Origin: Isohypsibius dastychi
Lineage: Eukaryota > Tardigrada > Eutardigrada > Parachela > Isohypsibiidae
Length of the DNA: 17,453 bases
Assembly: GCA_034696485.1 (NCBI GenBank)
Contig: JAQIWT010000590.1
Span: forward strand, 1 to 17,453
Direction: 5' to 3'
Numbering within the stretch: the first letter of the stretch is position 1; each line of letters begins with the position of its first letter. A program made the translations under genes and the position numbers. Positions 1 through 10,212 of this stretch are shown one piece after another. The notes beneath the pieces are model-generated. The model worked only from the letters and a program-made list of their open reading frames with translations, was not told the DNA's origin and did not search any database.

Positions 1-1074
1 GAGACATCTTTGACGATACCCGGGGTGAAATATGTCATCGATAGCGGTCGTGTAAAATCCAAGCAATTCGCCGCTATAACCGGAGTGGAATCATTGAAAA
101 TCCAAAAGATCTCTCAAGCGCAAGCATGGCAACGAACTGGTCGCGCCGGAAGAGAGCAACCTGGTATTTGTTATCGACTCTACACGGAGAATGAATTCGA
201 CAAGTGGCCCCTTCATTCCATTCCGGAAATTCTACGGTGCAATTTGGCTTCTGTTATTTTGCAGTTAGCCTCCATAGGAGTCATTAAGCCACTTGGCTTC
301 TCCTTTTTCGACGCGCCGGACAAAAAGAACATCCGGAAAGCTGTTGACGAGTTGACGTGGCTCGGCGCAGTTACTCAAGAAAACGTCGAAAACAAGCCTG
401 TGATTAAGATGCTGGATGACGGGAAATTGATGGCTTCTTTCCCGTTGGAGCCGAAATATTCCCGTTGTCTTTTGCGAGCAAAGACTCATAATTGTATGGA
501 AGAAATGCTGATTGTGATCGCGATGCTTTCGAGTGATTCACCGTTTTATATTCCGGCTCATAAACGTCAGGAAGCGGAAACGGCACAGCAGAAGTTTTCG
601 AGCAATGAAGGAGATCACGTTTTGTATTTGAACATTTGGCATGCTTATCGAGGAGCCAAAGAAAATGTCCAGTGGTGCCGTCAGAATTATCTCAATTTTC
701 AGAGTTTGAAGTTAGCCGGAAAGATTCTGAAGCAGTTGAAAGAAGCGGTGTTGAAACTGAAAATTCCGATCGGATCATGCGGAAGCCAGACTTCGGCATT
801 TCGGAAAGCTTTGTGCGAGGGAATGTTTATGAACGCAGCTGAACGACTTGCTGACGGAAGTTATGTGACGCTGGATACAAGGCAACCTGTCTTTCTTCAT
901 CCTTCATCAATCCTGTTCAAGACCAAACCAGCCTGTGTTGTTTATAACGAACTAATCCATACCACCAAACCCTACATGCGAACGCTAAGTTTGGCCGAAA
1001 GAAGTTGGTTGGAAGTGGTGGGCGCGGAATATTTTGCTAGCATTCGGAAATCGACCCCAAGTTTGAATTTGTGA
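1..1074 (+). CDS. DHX33: DEAH-box RNA helicase, DHX33-like (3' part, partial)
   Basis: The frame is open from the first base, so the 5' part lies outside the window; 357 residues and a TGA stop are present. The visible protein begins within helicase motif V (ETSLTIPG), followed by motif VI QRTGRAGR at residues 44-51. Then come the HA2/ratchet region (about 95-200) and the C-terminal OB-fold (about 240-330), with signature stretches SFPLEPKYS, SSNEGDH and HPSSILFKTKPACVVY. From what I know of the family, these match DHX33 better than DHX8, DHX15, DHX16 or DHX35, which have longer or different C-termini. DHX33 is an ATP-dependent helicase linked to nucleolar rRNA synthesis, ribosome biogenesis and translation initiation; that role is inferred by homology. 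All 1,074 bases are one exon, in contrast to the intron-rich gene downstream on the same strand. I am confident of the DEAH family and fairly confident of the DHX33 branch. Confidence 0.9.
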   Translation, partial: ETSLTIPGVKYVIDSGRVKSKQFAAITGVESLKIQKISQAQAWQRTGRAGREQPGICYRLYTENEFDKWPLHSIPEILRCNLASVILQLASIGVIKPLGFSFFDAPDKKNIRKAVDELTWLGAVTQENVENKPVIKMLDDGKLMASFPLEPKYSRCLLRAKTHNCMEEMLIVIAMLSSDSPFYIPAHKRQEAETAQQKFSSNEGDHVLYLNIWHAYRGAKENVQWCRQNYLNFQSLKLAGKILKQLKEAVLKLKIPIGSCGSQTSAFRKALCEGMFMNAAERLADGSYVTLDTRQPVFLHPSSILFKTKPACVVYNELIHTTKPYMRTLSLAERSWLEVVGAEYFASIRKSTPSLNL

Positions 1075-1503
1075 AGAGCCGGAAGTGGTCGTCTTCGTAG
1101 ACGTGATTGATACGTTGCTTCTGTTGTCAATTGTGGCTTCGGCTTTTATCTTGGTTTCGGTTTTATTTCAGCTAATGCCTGGGTTGACATTATTGTTCCG
1201 ACGTTAAAAGATTGAATCGTTGTGAATTTATTCGCCACCATGAAATTTTGGAACTGTACAATTCCCCTTCTTTGGTAAATTTGGTCGTACAATCTGGCAT
1301 TCGAAGGAGGACCACCTACAGTAAACGCCTACGCCTACTGTATGTGAACGGACATGCCTTAGTCAGCTTCGACTTTTTCGAATGCGAAATCAGTTTTCGT
1401 CTCGTCAAATTGCAAGTTGCAACATTTTTTTCGGGCTGCAAATTGTGCAAAGTTTCCGGTGCTTGCTCAATGTTTGTTCTGTAATATTTCATCAGAATTT
1501 ATA
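1075..1503 (+). other. Spacer between DHX33-like gene and asparagine synthetase
   Basis: This 429-base interval between two co-directional genes holds the helicase 3' flank and the ASNS 5' leader or promoter. I see no AATAAA and no credible coding exon. There are two acceptor-like sites: ttttatttcag ending at 1171, and atttcatcag ending at 1496. The second is only 7 bases upstream of the ASNS ATG and could take a spliced leader or a 5' UTR exon. The spacing is wider than the roughly 100 bases typical of nematode operons, so an operon is possible but not favoured. Confidence 0.5.
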
Positions 1504-3950
1504 ATGTGCGGAATCTGGGCGTTATTCGGTTCTTCCCATCCCGATGTATTCAAGTATCTGGAAGCTTGCATGAAAATCAGCCATCGGGGACCAGATGCAT
1601 TCCGAATCGAAGGTGACCACCATCTTCCCAAAGCATGCCTAGCATTCCATCGGCTTGTAAGAATTTGTATAAGAATTTGTATTATCATTCATTCACCTAT
1701 TGTTCCATTATTCTAGTGTGTTGTCGATGATCTCCATGGTATGCAACCACTTCGACTTCGCAAATTTCCATACCTGTATCTTATTTACAACGGAGAAATC
1801 TACAACTACCGGCTGGTAAGAATTTGTCGTCTTGCTTTTTCTGCAGAATCGGAAAGTGTCTTTACTGCAGCTTCAAGATCAACACAGTTTTATCTATGAA
1901 ACTTCACTGGACGGAGAAGTTCTACTTCATTTGTATAACCAAGGAGGAATTGAATATTGCGCTCAACAACTTGATGGCGAATTTGCCTTCTGTCTTATTG
2001 ATGCCCAAAAGCGTCAGATATTTTTTGGACGTGACACTTATGGAGTTCGTCCGGCTTTTAAAATGACATTAGAGAAGCAGGGAATTGTTGGAATATGTTC
2101 CGAAGCAAAGGGTAATGTAATGCGCACTTTGGACTATTGCATATATTGCAGTTTACCGACCTTTTCCCGAAGCCGGTTTCCTCTAGCCAAGATATTCACC
2201 ATTCGCCATGCCACGTGCATGACATGTGCATTTTTGTGGCAGCTAACCGGTTTTCGATCTAAAAAGCTGAAGTGGACTGACAAGTTTTGCTTTCAGGACT
2301 TGTCTCGTTGGAAAAGCAGGAAGAATATCGCGGAGGTGTTATCGACCCGTTTCCGCCTGGCTTTATTGAGACATACAATGTCAACGCAGAAGGACATGCG
2401 CGGAAAGTTGAATCAAAACCGTTTTTGCGAACTGGAGAATTTCCGAAATATCGGACATTGGTCACTCATTACGGTACAAATTTTGTAAAACATAACTTTA
2501 CGAATATTAGAACAATATCAACATCTCGTGAGGGTCAACTGTTTTTCATTCGGATTTTTGTTTGAAACCTGTTGAATATCTGTTTCAGGTGAGGACGTTC
2601 TCAAAAACATCCACAACTTGTTGGTTGCCGCTGTCCGGAAACGGCTGATGGCGCATCGTCGAATTGGGTGTTTTCTATCCGGTGGCCTTGATTCGAGTTT
2701 GATTGCCGCTATCCTCGTCCGGGAAGCTCGTGAAGGTGGAATCGCTTACCCGATTCAGACTTTTGCGATTGGGATGGAAGGAAGCACTGATCTCATTGCG
2801 GCTCGAAAAGTATTTTACTCATCCGGCTTCTGTTATTTTTCATTTACTTACTATTTCTGCTGTGGATAATAGGTGGCAAACCATATTAAATCAGAACATC
2901 ATGAAGTTGTTTTCACACCGGAAGAGGGCGTGGAGGCATTGGAAAAAGTTATAATGCATTTGGAATCTTACGATATCACGACTGTTCGAGCTTCAGTTGG
3001 TAAGAAATTTCATAAATTTGGATGGGGATGTACCGCTCAATTTCAGTTGTTCCCTTGCAGGAATGTACTTGGTTTCGAAGTATGTCCACGAAAAAACTGA
3101 TACGGTTGTGATGTATTCCGGTGAAGGTGAGTTATTTCGACCTACAAGGTTTTTCTGAATTTGGTCAGTTTCATTTATTTCCAGGTTCTGACGAAGTTGC
3201 GCAGGGCTACATTTATTTCCACAAAGCTCCCAATCCGGAAGCAGGCCACAAGGAAAGCATCAGATTGCTGGATGACTTATATCTTTATGACAACCTGCGA
3301 GCTGATCGCACCACCGCGGCTTTCGGCTTGGAATTGCGTCCACCATTTCTCGATCATCAGTTTGTGGCATATTATCTATCGTTACCGAAGGAAATGCGTG
3401 TCCCTAAAAATGGCGTGGAAAAACATTTGTTGCGAAGCAGTTTTGATGGAACCGATCTGCTCCCACAAGAAATTCTCTGGCGGCCCAAGGAAGCATTCAG
3501 CGACGGTATTGTCGAACCTGATTGTCATAGATTTACTGAGGGTATTTATTATTTGACTTTGTAGGAGTATCATCCATGAAAAAATCGTGGTTCTCAGTGC
3601 TTCAAGAACACACAGACACTTTGGTAATGATTTCATTAGATGAATCGATCGTTTTTGGACTGTGCTCATTTGAGTTCTCATTTTCAGGTCAGCGACTCGC
3701 AGTTCGCTAATCGAGCCACTCTTTATCCACAAAACACTCCACCAACGAAAGAAGCTTTCTACTATAGACGAGTTTTTGAAAAGCTGTATCCCGGCCGCGG
3801 TTCCTGGATTCCATATTTCTGGAGTGACTTAGATTAGAATTTTAATTGAATCGTATCTAAAATTCTGTTTTTGATATAGTGCCCAAATGGACCAACGCGA
3901 CTGATCCATCGGCCCGCACTCTGGCAAACTACAAGGAGAATTGTAAGTGA
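1504..3950 (+). CDS. ASNS: Asparagine synthetase (glutamine-hydrolysing), 11 exons
   Basis: It makes asparagine from aspartate, ATP and glutamine in the cytosol. Hand-placed exons: 1504-1656, 1717-1815, 1871-2111, 2297-2473, 2589-2809, 2873-2999, 3061-3126, 3185-3505, 3565-3623, 3688-3823, 3880-3950. They total 1,671 bases, or 556 residues, close to the 561 of human ASNS. The start is fixed by MCGIWALFG, since the amidotransferase nucleophile Cys2 must follow the initiator Met. The glutaminase domain shows RGPDAFR, NGEIYN and GRDTYGVRP. The synthetase domain shows the PP-loop SGGLDSS (254-260), [40 protein letters not shown] and [10 protein letters not shown], and the tail has [16 protein letters not shown]. 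All introns are GT-AG. Where sites were ambiguous I chose by alignment: acceptor 1870 rather than 1846, and donor 3506 rather than 3542. The stop codon overlaps a strong donor-like gtaagt at 3943, so an alternative C-terminus is possible. Confidence 0.95.
1658..1681 (+). repeat. 12-base tandem duplication at the 5' end of ASNS intron 1
   Basis: taagaatttgta occurs twice head to tail (1658-1669 and 1670-1681). The first copy overlaps the intron 1 splice donor. Intron 2 begins with the same 12 bases, gtaagaatttgt (1816-1827). It is a small local duplication with no known function. Confidence 0.85.
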
Positions 3951-3961
3951 CCTTTTAGCGG
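3947..3961 (+). repeat. 15-base direct repeat, copy 1
   Basis: gtgaccttttagcgg is found here, overlapping the ASNS stop codon, and exactly again at 8563-8577 in the same orientation. No longer similarity flanks the two copies. A chance origin is plausible for a 15-mer in 17 kb. Confidence 0.6.
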
Positions 3962-6900
3962 TTTTCCTGTCGGATTTTCCAATTAGACTATCATAGTTAG
4001 GCTAATAGGAAAACAATCTTTCATCATCTCATATCAATGAATTGGCTGCACGCCATTGAATAGCAGTTGCCGAAAGCGGCGTGAAGTGTTATTGTTTCAC
4101 ATAGACAAAAGACGTAACAGTTCTCTTTTTGTAGAAAATGAAAAGAAGTGCGCTAACAATGCCGAAAGTCTGTTAGGAGGAAAATGCACCTGCCTTTTTT
4201 GTGTAGTCGGAAAGAACAGAAGGACGAATGCTCCTGACCACAAATGATGCAACATTATCGATATTATATTTCGCCGATGAATGGTCTGACAAAGATAATC
4301 CTCTTAAGTAGATCACAATATTCATTCCGGTTTCGTGTTCTTGGATAGAGATGAACAAAGTAATTGTTGAAATGGTTGGTTTTGTGGTTTGAAGGAAATG
4401 TTATGTATTTCCGGAATTAAATACTTGGTTTCGCCCTTGATTTATTTTTCGCAGTCCACAGGTGCAATCAAATTCCATTTAGAAGCGCGTTAAAATTTCC
4501 AGCTGAGTGAATCTCGCGGTACACAATATTACTTGATACAATGGGGATTAACAAGTCTCTTCACTTCCATTAAAAAGTAGGTTTATGGGACAAGGTCGGG
4601 ATGGCTGAATCAGATCTCCCCAAAGCTGGTCAGCGGGATGGCGAGTTTGCATTAAATGGTAAACGAGGGGTGGGCATATTCTAAAATGGCTTTTAGAAAA
4701 ATTACCACCTGTCACTTTGTGCAACTAGCATTGGAAAAGGAGGCTTTATTCCGCAAATCTGATCATTGTCCGTGACTGTTATGACGGCGAACAATTGACT
4801 ATTTTAAATCGGCATAATCCCCACACATTTCTTGTGTGCGTTTTCATAAGGCTTTTGTGGGCTTGTTGCGATTTCAGAGATTGGATTCTGTCGCGTGAAA
4901 ACGAGTCGAATAAATTTCTTAATTTTTGAATCAGTTCCAATAAAACTCTGAGAACACCTTGGTTTTTTAAGAAGGAAAACCCGTTTGTTTGTTCGGAAAA
5001 ATGTTGGGGACTTCGGCTGTTTGAATTTGATTCATTTTAGTTAAGTTTATTTCGTCTGATTTTTTGTGACCTTAGAAGAGATGGCCTGAAGTGGCCAGCT
5101 GATTATCCAATCGAGTTGTAGCCACCATGGACAATGGAGACGAGATCTGCCATCTAAAAGTCATTATTTTTCAGCAAAGAAAGGTATTACGTAAAAGCCG
5201 CGGCTTTTCATGCGGATTGTCGGATTGACCAGTGTCTGGTGATTTGCATTTTCTTTCCATTGCTCGAGTTTTCTGTCTCACTTCAGTAGTGAAGAATAGT
5301 GTAGTCATCTCGGAAGCGATTAACGCTCGGAAGAGATTAGCGCATAATTCTTTATCTTGCATCAAAGTGCGTGACAATTAAGCAATGCTGTATGTCCTGT
5401 CAAGAGATAGCTTCTTCGCATTCCATTCACCCATTCATGTGGAGCTGTGGATGGCCGATGGTCATCCAGGGATAAAAAGTTCATTTCAGCCCATCGAAAA
5501 AAATGCCACCCGCTGCAAAAGCTTTTGCGCGTAATGCAGGATAATCTTCCAGAAACTGCCCACTCGATTTGGAGAAGTAGCCCATTGGAATAACCTCATG
5601 AAAATCTATATTATAGTTCGATTCTTCGTGTAATCATGATCAACCTATGTTTATGATCATAATACTTCGATTTAGAGATATATTTAGAGGTATTTACAGA
5701 GTAATTGTGTGAAATGAATATTTTTTTATGATAATATTTCTGGCTGAATCGGACGTAACAACTTTGAGTGTTCCAGCAGTTAAAAACATGTGCATCAAAA
5801 ACATCTGTGCGTTCTGGTGGAATATGCCACGAGTAATTTAAGTGTTAGCAATATATCAAAGTTATTTCTCACGACCCAGGTGATTCATTTTAAAGCGTTC
5901 CCCAAATAAAAACAAATTGATTCAATCCATAATGTACATCAAAAAGGTGGATGTTAAGTTTATCATATCTTTAAACGACGCATTATTTTCTCTATGTACG
6001 GAGGGTCCTGAAATGAAAGCAGCGAGTCCAGAAGGAAGAATGCGATAGTTGAAATGGGATTGATCAGCTTAACTGCAAAGAAAACATGTCTTAAAATAAT
6101 GTTGAAGTGTATTTGCATTCATCGTGTCACGCATGTGTCTAAATAATATCCATTTCGGTCAAATCCGGATATTACGTCTGGATTTGAGCAGACAGAGCAT
6201 TTGCAACATCTTGGTGATCACGTAACCACGTCGAGAGCATCGGGGCAAAATCTTCCAACAAAGGACACGAGCTGTCTTGAAAAGAATAGGTCCATTAATG
6301 GCGGATCGTGAAGAAGATTCACGCAAGGCCAGGTTCCAATTACCTCCCAGGTCGGGCTAATTACGACGCTTTGAAGTGTGTTGCGTCATGTTTGGAGCAG
6401 CGGGAAAAGGTAACCGGTCAAAAAGGGTATTCTTATTGCCGGTTTTCCGACTAGACCAGTCGGAAATTATTTTTCAGCTGTCTGAATTTTGTAGAACAAT
6501 TTAATCCGGTGAACGAGTTTGACAAGTTGACTTTTAGTCACGCGAAATAATGGTTGGAGATTTGAATATTTTATGGGCGTCCAGGCTTTCCTATTAAAAA
6601 TGCGCTTTCATACAAAATCAGAGTCGATTCTGGCCGTCATTTCACAGTAAAACACCTGCTCCAATTACCAGCTATAAAGTCGAGTTCTTATCACCTCACT
6701 GCACTCTCCTGATTATCCCGACCCCGATTTAAATTTTCAAGAAAAATGGGGCTATTTTAACAAAGGAAAAAAGATGCAGATTCCATTTTATTTTATTTTG
6801 ACATCTGGCCATATCCGACCCAGTTTGTCGTATAAAATGAATTGTACCACGGCCCATTAAGCTCCCGTTGATTTGTCATTTATCTCCTCGAAATTTTCAT

Positions 6901-9103
6901 TGCCGTGTCAGTTTCGAAATTCTGTCATATTTTACACCTGAGATCAGCAAAATAAGTCATTTATCATCCACGGCACTTGTTCCATTCCAGTGCGAGTTTG
7001 TCAAATCGCCCATGAAGTTTTGGTTAATTAATCTGGAGGGCTGCTCTTTTCAAATAACATTTGCACCCTCTTGAAAAAAGATGAGTTGAATGGCAAATTT
7101 CCAATGTAAACAGTTCCATATTGTTTCGTGTTTTTGTATTTGCCCGATTTCTATCAATTGTTATGACAAGGCTAATCAGGTTGTCATTCCGAAATATCCT
7201 TTTGAAGTAGTCTTCATCATATTTGCTCGTCCCTCTACAAACCTATTAAGCAGGTGGGCCAGGCGCTGTGGGCTTGAAAATATGAAAAGTTTGCATGCCG
7301 AATGGAGCACTTTTGTTTCAAGGTAATGAAACAATTTTCCTCGCTCGAGCGCTCGTTAAAAATGCACTGGAGTTCATTGAACGAGGAGGCATCCCGCTAA
7401 TTTTCGACGCTCTACAAATTAAACTAAACCTCTTTTGCCGAACAATTTGGTTGAACTACAAAATAATAGCTTTTTACCCAAACCACCTGATATTCGACAT
7501 TCACATTTACAATCTGCAATGCGCGTGAGGTACATTAGCCTTTATCGCTGGATGCACATTTTGAAAAGGACAAACGTCTTTGTTAATCTTGTCTTTGAAA
7601 TAAAAGTCTGTCAAACTTACGGGATGCGACGCGTGCTCTGCTATTAAAGGTTAAACGGAGGTTATTGAACATAATCAAAAGAAAAGACTTACATTCTAAA
7701 GGAACTTCTGTTGCGAATTTTAAAGAGATCATGTCTTGGGGGTTGGTGGAAATATTCTATGTGTAATGGATCCGCTCGACTCAAAACTGACCGAATTCAA
7801 TGCCACGCAATTTACTCCCGAAATGTGCTCAGAAAATTGTCACTTTTGGCCAGGTTCACTTTTGGTGGGAGATTTTAAGCACGGAAAATATCTTGTTTAA
7901 TCATTGAACTGTGCTGAGCTTAAAACATAATTTAATTGGTACTCTTTTTTCTGCGTTTATTCGAAATTACTTGTTTATGAACCGTATTGTAATTTTCCTG
8001 TGTTGTTTTTGGATAGTTTTGTTTTGGTTATCTATTACTCTTATTATTGTGTTTTTTGTTTCTATTTTTTTTGGTGTTTTTTGTGTAGTTTCTGGTTATT
8101 TACGAACTTTTTCAACAGATGATATTTTTCATCGTGGCTGAATCATTTTAGTTCTGTGAGGCTCTAAATTTTGTCATTTTTGCAAGGACTCTTATCACAC
8201 TTTCGAATGACGATCAATTTGAAGTGTCGCTGTGCAAGCGGCATATGCCACCTGTCACATAATCGTCCTTTCTCTCTTGAAATCCTCAGTCCCGACAATC
8301 ACCAAACCGGCGAACACTGCAGTTTCAGTCAAATGGTTGAAACTTTATCTTCAAATCAGGTAAATCGATATCCACTAAATAAGGACGGCATGTTAAAATT
8401 GCCGTCGAGAAGACTTGTAATTGGCTGGTCCTTCTGACCCCAAAAGCCGCATCTTGTTAACAATCGCTCTTTAAGTCCAATTCAAGAAACAGATTCATTG
8501 TCTTAATGAGCTTCAGATAAGAGCTGTCCGAAAAAAATGCTGATATGCGACAAAGAATAATTGTGACCTTTTAGCGGAAGATAATCGGAGCTTCGTCTTT
8601 GGAATGAAGACGACGTGTCTGCCATTTCTGGAATTAACCGAATTAAGAAGCTTTTGGGTAATTATCGGTTATCGAAAGTGCTCGTTGATTAGCGATCAGC
8701 TCCTTTTTGTCAACAGGAAACTTGTGGCAAACATTGTGCAATTCTCGTCGCTTGTGACATGATAATTAGCGGGGAAAGAAATGTCCGCTGTTTGCAAAGC
8801 TCGTGTTCCATCTGGCCAACGAGAAATACCGTCAACCCAGCGCATCTTATAACTTCGGGCTTCAACACCCATTTTTCTCGATTTTATGGAATTACAACAG
8901 CTCAAATATTTTTCGATTTGAATTGGGAAATCGATTGCTTGAACTAAGGGAGTTTTTTGCGATTTCAGCAATTATTTTAAGTCGAATTTCTGACATTCCG
9001 AGGCCGGCACATTGTAATTCTAAATTTCTTGTCAGTTTTGTTCGATGGGTTCAAATGATTGTTGAACCGGAACGGGAAATATAGGCAATGTTATTTGGTT
9101 GCC
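3951..9103. other. Gene-poor region between ASNS and the bHLH gene
   Basis: About 5.2 kb with no coding exon I can support. Open frames are short (60-90 codons), lack recognisable motifs, and lie in T-rich or mixed sequence; examples are 7911-8141 (+), 8171-8437 (+) and 8696-8971 (-). Possible ASNS poly(A) signals are attaaa at 4416 and aataaa at 4909, neither convincing. I looked by eye for tRNA box B motifs and for a handful of well-known microRNA sequences such as let-7, lin-4, miR-1, miR-9 and miR-124, and saw none. Given the neural bHLH gene at its right end, part of this stretch could be cis-regulatory; that is inference. Confidence 0.5.
8563..8577 (+). repeat. 15-base direct repeat, copy 2
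   Basis: Exact second copy of gtgaccttttagcgg (first copy at 3947-3961), lying in otherwise unassigned intergenic sequence. Both copies contain the acceptor-like string ccttttag, but no exon could be supported after either. Confidence 0.6.
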
Positions 9104-9109
9104 TTTAAT
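9104..9109 (-). terminator. Possible poly(A) signal of the bHLH gene
   Basis: Read on the minus strand this is ATTAAA, the common variant of AATAAA, about 155 bases past the bHLH stop codon. No exact AATAAA was seen nearer. A six-base match alone is weak evidence. Confidence 0.3.
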
Positions 9110-9263
9110 TCTTACTGAGCAATATAAAAGGCGTGTTTTTGGGAAATATCATCGAGTGTTAAAAAAGGTCTGGCAGAATAACAAGCTAAACCAAGATAAC
9201 CGAAGCGCTAGAAAACAACGGGAAAATTTTCGGCCGGAATTAATGTACATCATCTTCAAATGA

Positions 9264-9896
9264 TTAAAAAAACTGCTGATGGGGATGAGGATGTGGATAT
9301 GGCTGTTGGGAGTGATCGGGAACGTACAACGCATTCAGGTCAATTTCCGACGGATATTCCTGCTCGTTTTCAAAAAACAATGACTCGAAGCTGTCATCCC
9401 CAGATTCCATCGCATTTGACATCGGAGTATGACTGGTATATCCGGAATTGTTGAAGTCAAAGTTATTATAATCCATACTGGAATATCCTCCTGATTGAGA
9501 GCCGGATGTGATTCCTGACCTTTCATCGGCTTCTCGCAGCATCTCCATCAGTCCACGGATGTAAATCTGGGCGGTCGTCAAAGTTTCGATTTTGGTCAGC
9601 TTGGCGTCGTTTTCTGGATGGCCGGGTAAGACCAGACGTAATTTCTCCAATGCATGATTTAATCCATGCATCCGACTTCTCTCCCGATCATTCGCTTTCA
9701 CCCGGCGGATTTTTTTGATTTTCTCAACGACCGTCGGACTGCGACATCGAGCGCGCGATCGCGTGTAACGTTTCGTTTTCGGCTTGGTTTTGGAAGAGCC
9801 AGACGGTTCAGCGGTCTGGTTTGGAAATTGGACCTCTGGTTTTATCACGCCGGTTGGGGATGTTTGAGAAACTTGGCCGGAAAAATAATCCGCCAT
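9264..9896 (-). CDS. Neurogenin/NeuroD-like bHLH transcription factor
   Basis: A 210-residue protein in one exon. Residues 1-63 are polar and basic, with an Arg/Lys-rich patch at 40-51. The bHLH domain is at about 64-122: basic region RRVKANDRERSRMH, helix 1 GLNHALEKLRLVLP, a loop, then KLTKIETL and helix 2. The C-terminal tail is rich in Ser, Asn, Tyr and acidic residues and ends with His-Pro repeats and QQFF. KAN.RER.RMH and LTKIETL place it in the neurogenin/NeuroD branch, whose members bind E-boxes as heterodimers with class A (E/daughterless) proteins and drive neural fate. MHGLN resembles NeuroD while KLTKIETL resembles neurogenin, so I do not assign a name. Helix 2 reads TTAQIYIRGL, where relatives have a form like RFAxNYIxAL. 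The start is the first in-frame ATG; upstream in-frame sequence has no ATG. An acceptor-like ttacag lies 12 bases before the ATG. Confidence 0.88.
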   Translation of the reverse strand: MADYFSGQVSQTSPTGVIKPEVQFPNQTAEPSGSSKTKPKTKRYTRSRARCRSPTVVEKIKKIRRVKANDRERSRMHGLNHALEKLRLVLPGHPENDAKLTKIETLTTAQIYIRGLMEMLREADERSGITSGSQSGGYSSMDYNNFDFNNSGYTSHTPMSNAMESGDDSFESLFFENEQEYPSEIDLNALYVPDHSQQPYPHPHPHQQFF

Positions 9897-9902
9897 GTTT
9901 TG

Positions 9903-9960
9903 AATTTCCTGTAAATTCAAAGAATTATTTTTGATTTGATTACGTGTTTTACAGGAAATT
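9903..9960 (-). repeat. 13-base perfect inverted repeat in the bHLH 5' leader
   Basis: Arms aatttcctgtaaa (9903-9915) and tttacaggaaatt (9948-9960) are exact reverse complements separated by 32 bases, starting 7 bases upstream of the bHLH ATG. On the minus strand the distal arm contains a possible donor (cct|gtaaaa) and the proximal arm a possible acceptor (tttacag|gaaatt). Together they would define a 44-base intron, 9952 down to 9909. The RNA could instead fold into a stem just before the start codon. Confidence 0.8.
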
Positions 9961-10132
9961 AAGGAATCAGAGAAAAGTGACGTACCTGATTGACTTGGCT
10001 GGAAAAGTACAAATTTGCGGGATTTCCGGGAGATGTGGTGAACAGGTTGGGAGACGCCGAAAACGTGGCAGACGCGCGACTTGCTCGAGGAAAATCGATT
10101 CAAATAATCAGGGAAGCTTTGGTCGCTTGAGA

Positions 10133-10140
10133 TTTATAAA
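10133..10140 (-). promoter_or_regulatory. TATA-like box, candidate bHLH promoter
   Basis: tttataaa, which is palindromic, lies about 240 bases upstream of the bHLH ATG on the minus strand. It would place transcription start near 10105 and give a leader of roughly 200 bases containing the inverted repeat. A second AT-rich string (tatatatccc) lies further up at about 10206. The assignment rests on position and motif only. Confidence 0.35.
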
Positions 10141-10173
10141 TGCGAGTAAAAGTGAAGTGGTCGCGTGGCTTGA

Positions 10174-10202
10174 CTGATTCCTGACCACGCGTCGGGAATC
10201 AG
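10174..10202. repeat. Inverted repeat (8-base arms) upstream of the bHLH gene
   Basis: ctgattcc (10174-10181) and ggaatcag (10195-10202) are perfect reverse complements around a 13-base centre that contains ccacgcg. A further cgcgtgg lies just outside at 10162-10168. The element is 30-70 bases upstream of the TATA-like box relative to bHLH transcription, a position where a dimeric regulator might bind. No factor can be named. Confidence 0.6.
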
Positions 10203-10212
10203 CTAATATATA

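Noticed and set aside
1847-1870. Alternative acceptor of ASNS intron 2 at 1846 (ctgcag), adding 8 residues
   Set aside because: It would leave a 31-base intron. The acceptor at 1870 gives a 55-base intron and matches the exact residue spacing of human ASNS between YN and DGE.
3506-3541. Alternative donor of ASNS intron 8 at 3542, keeping 12 more residues
   Set aside because: The intron would be only 23 bases, and the extra residues interrupt the conserved FSDG-(V/I)-x-S stretch. Donor 3506 restores the family alignment.
7911-8141. 76-codon open frame predicting a very hydrophobic peptide, possibly a membrane protein
   Set aside because: It lies in a T-rich tract where TTT, TTG and GTT codons give hydrophobic residues automatically; no family match, start context or splice support.
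8696-8971. 91-codon minus-strand open frame and the overlapping plus-strand frame 8803-9084
   Set aside because: Neither resembles a known protein. Overlapping frames on both strands of similar length suggest chance.
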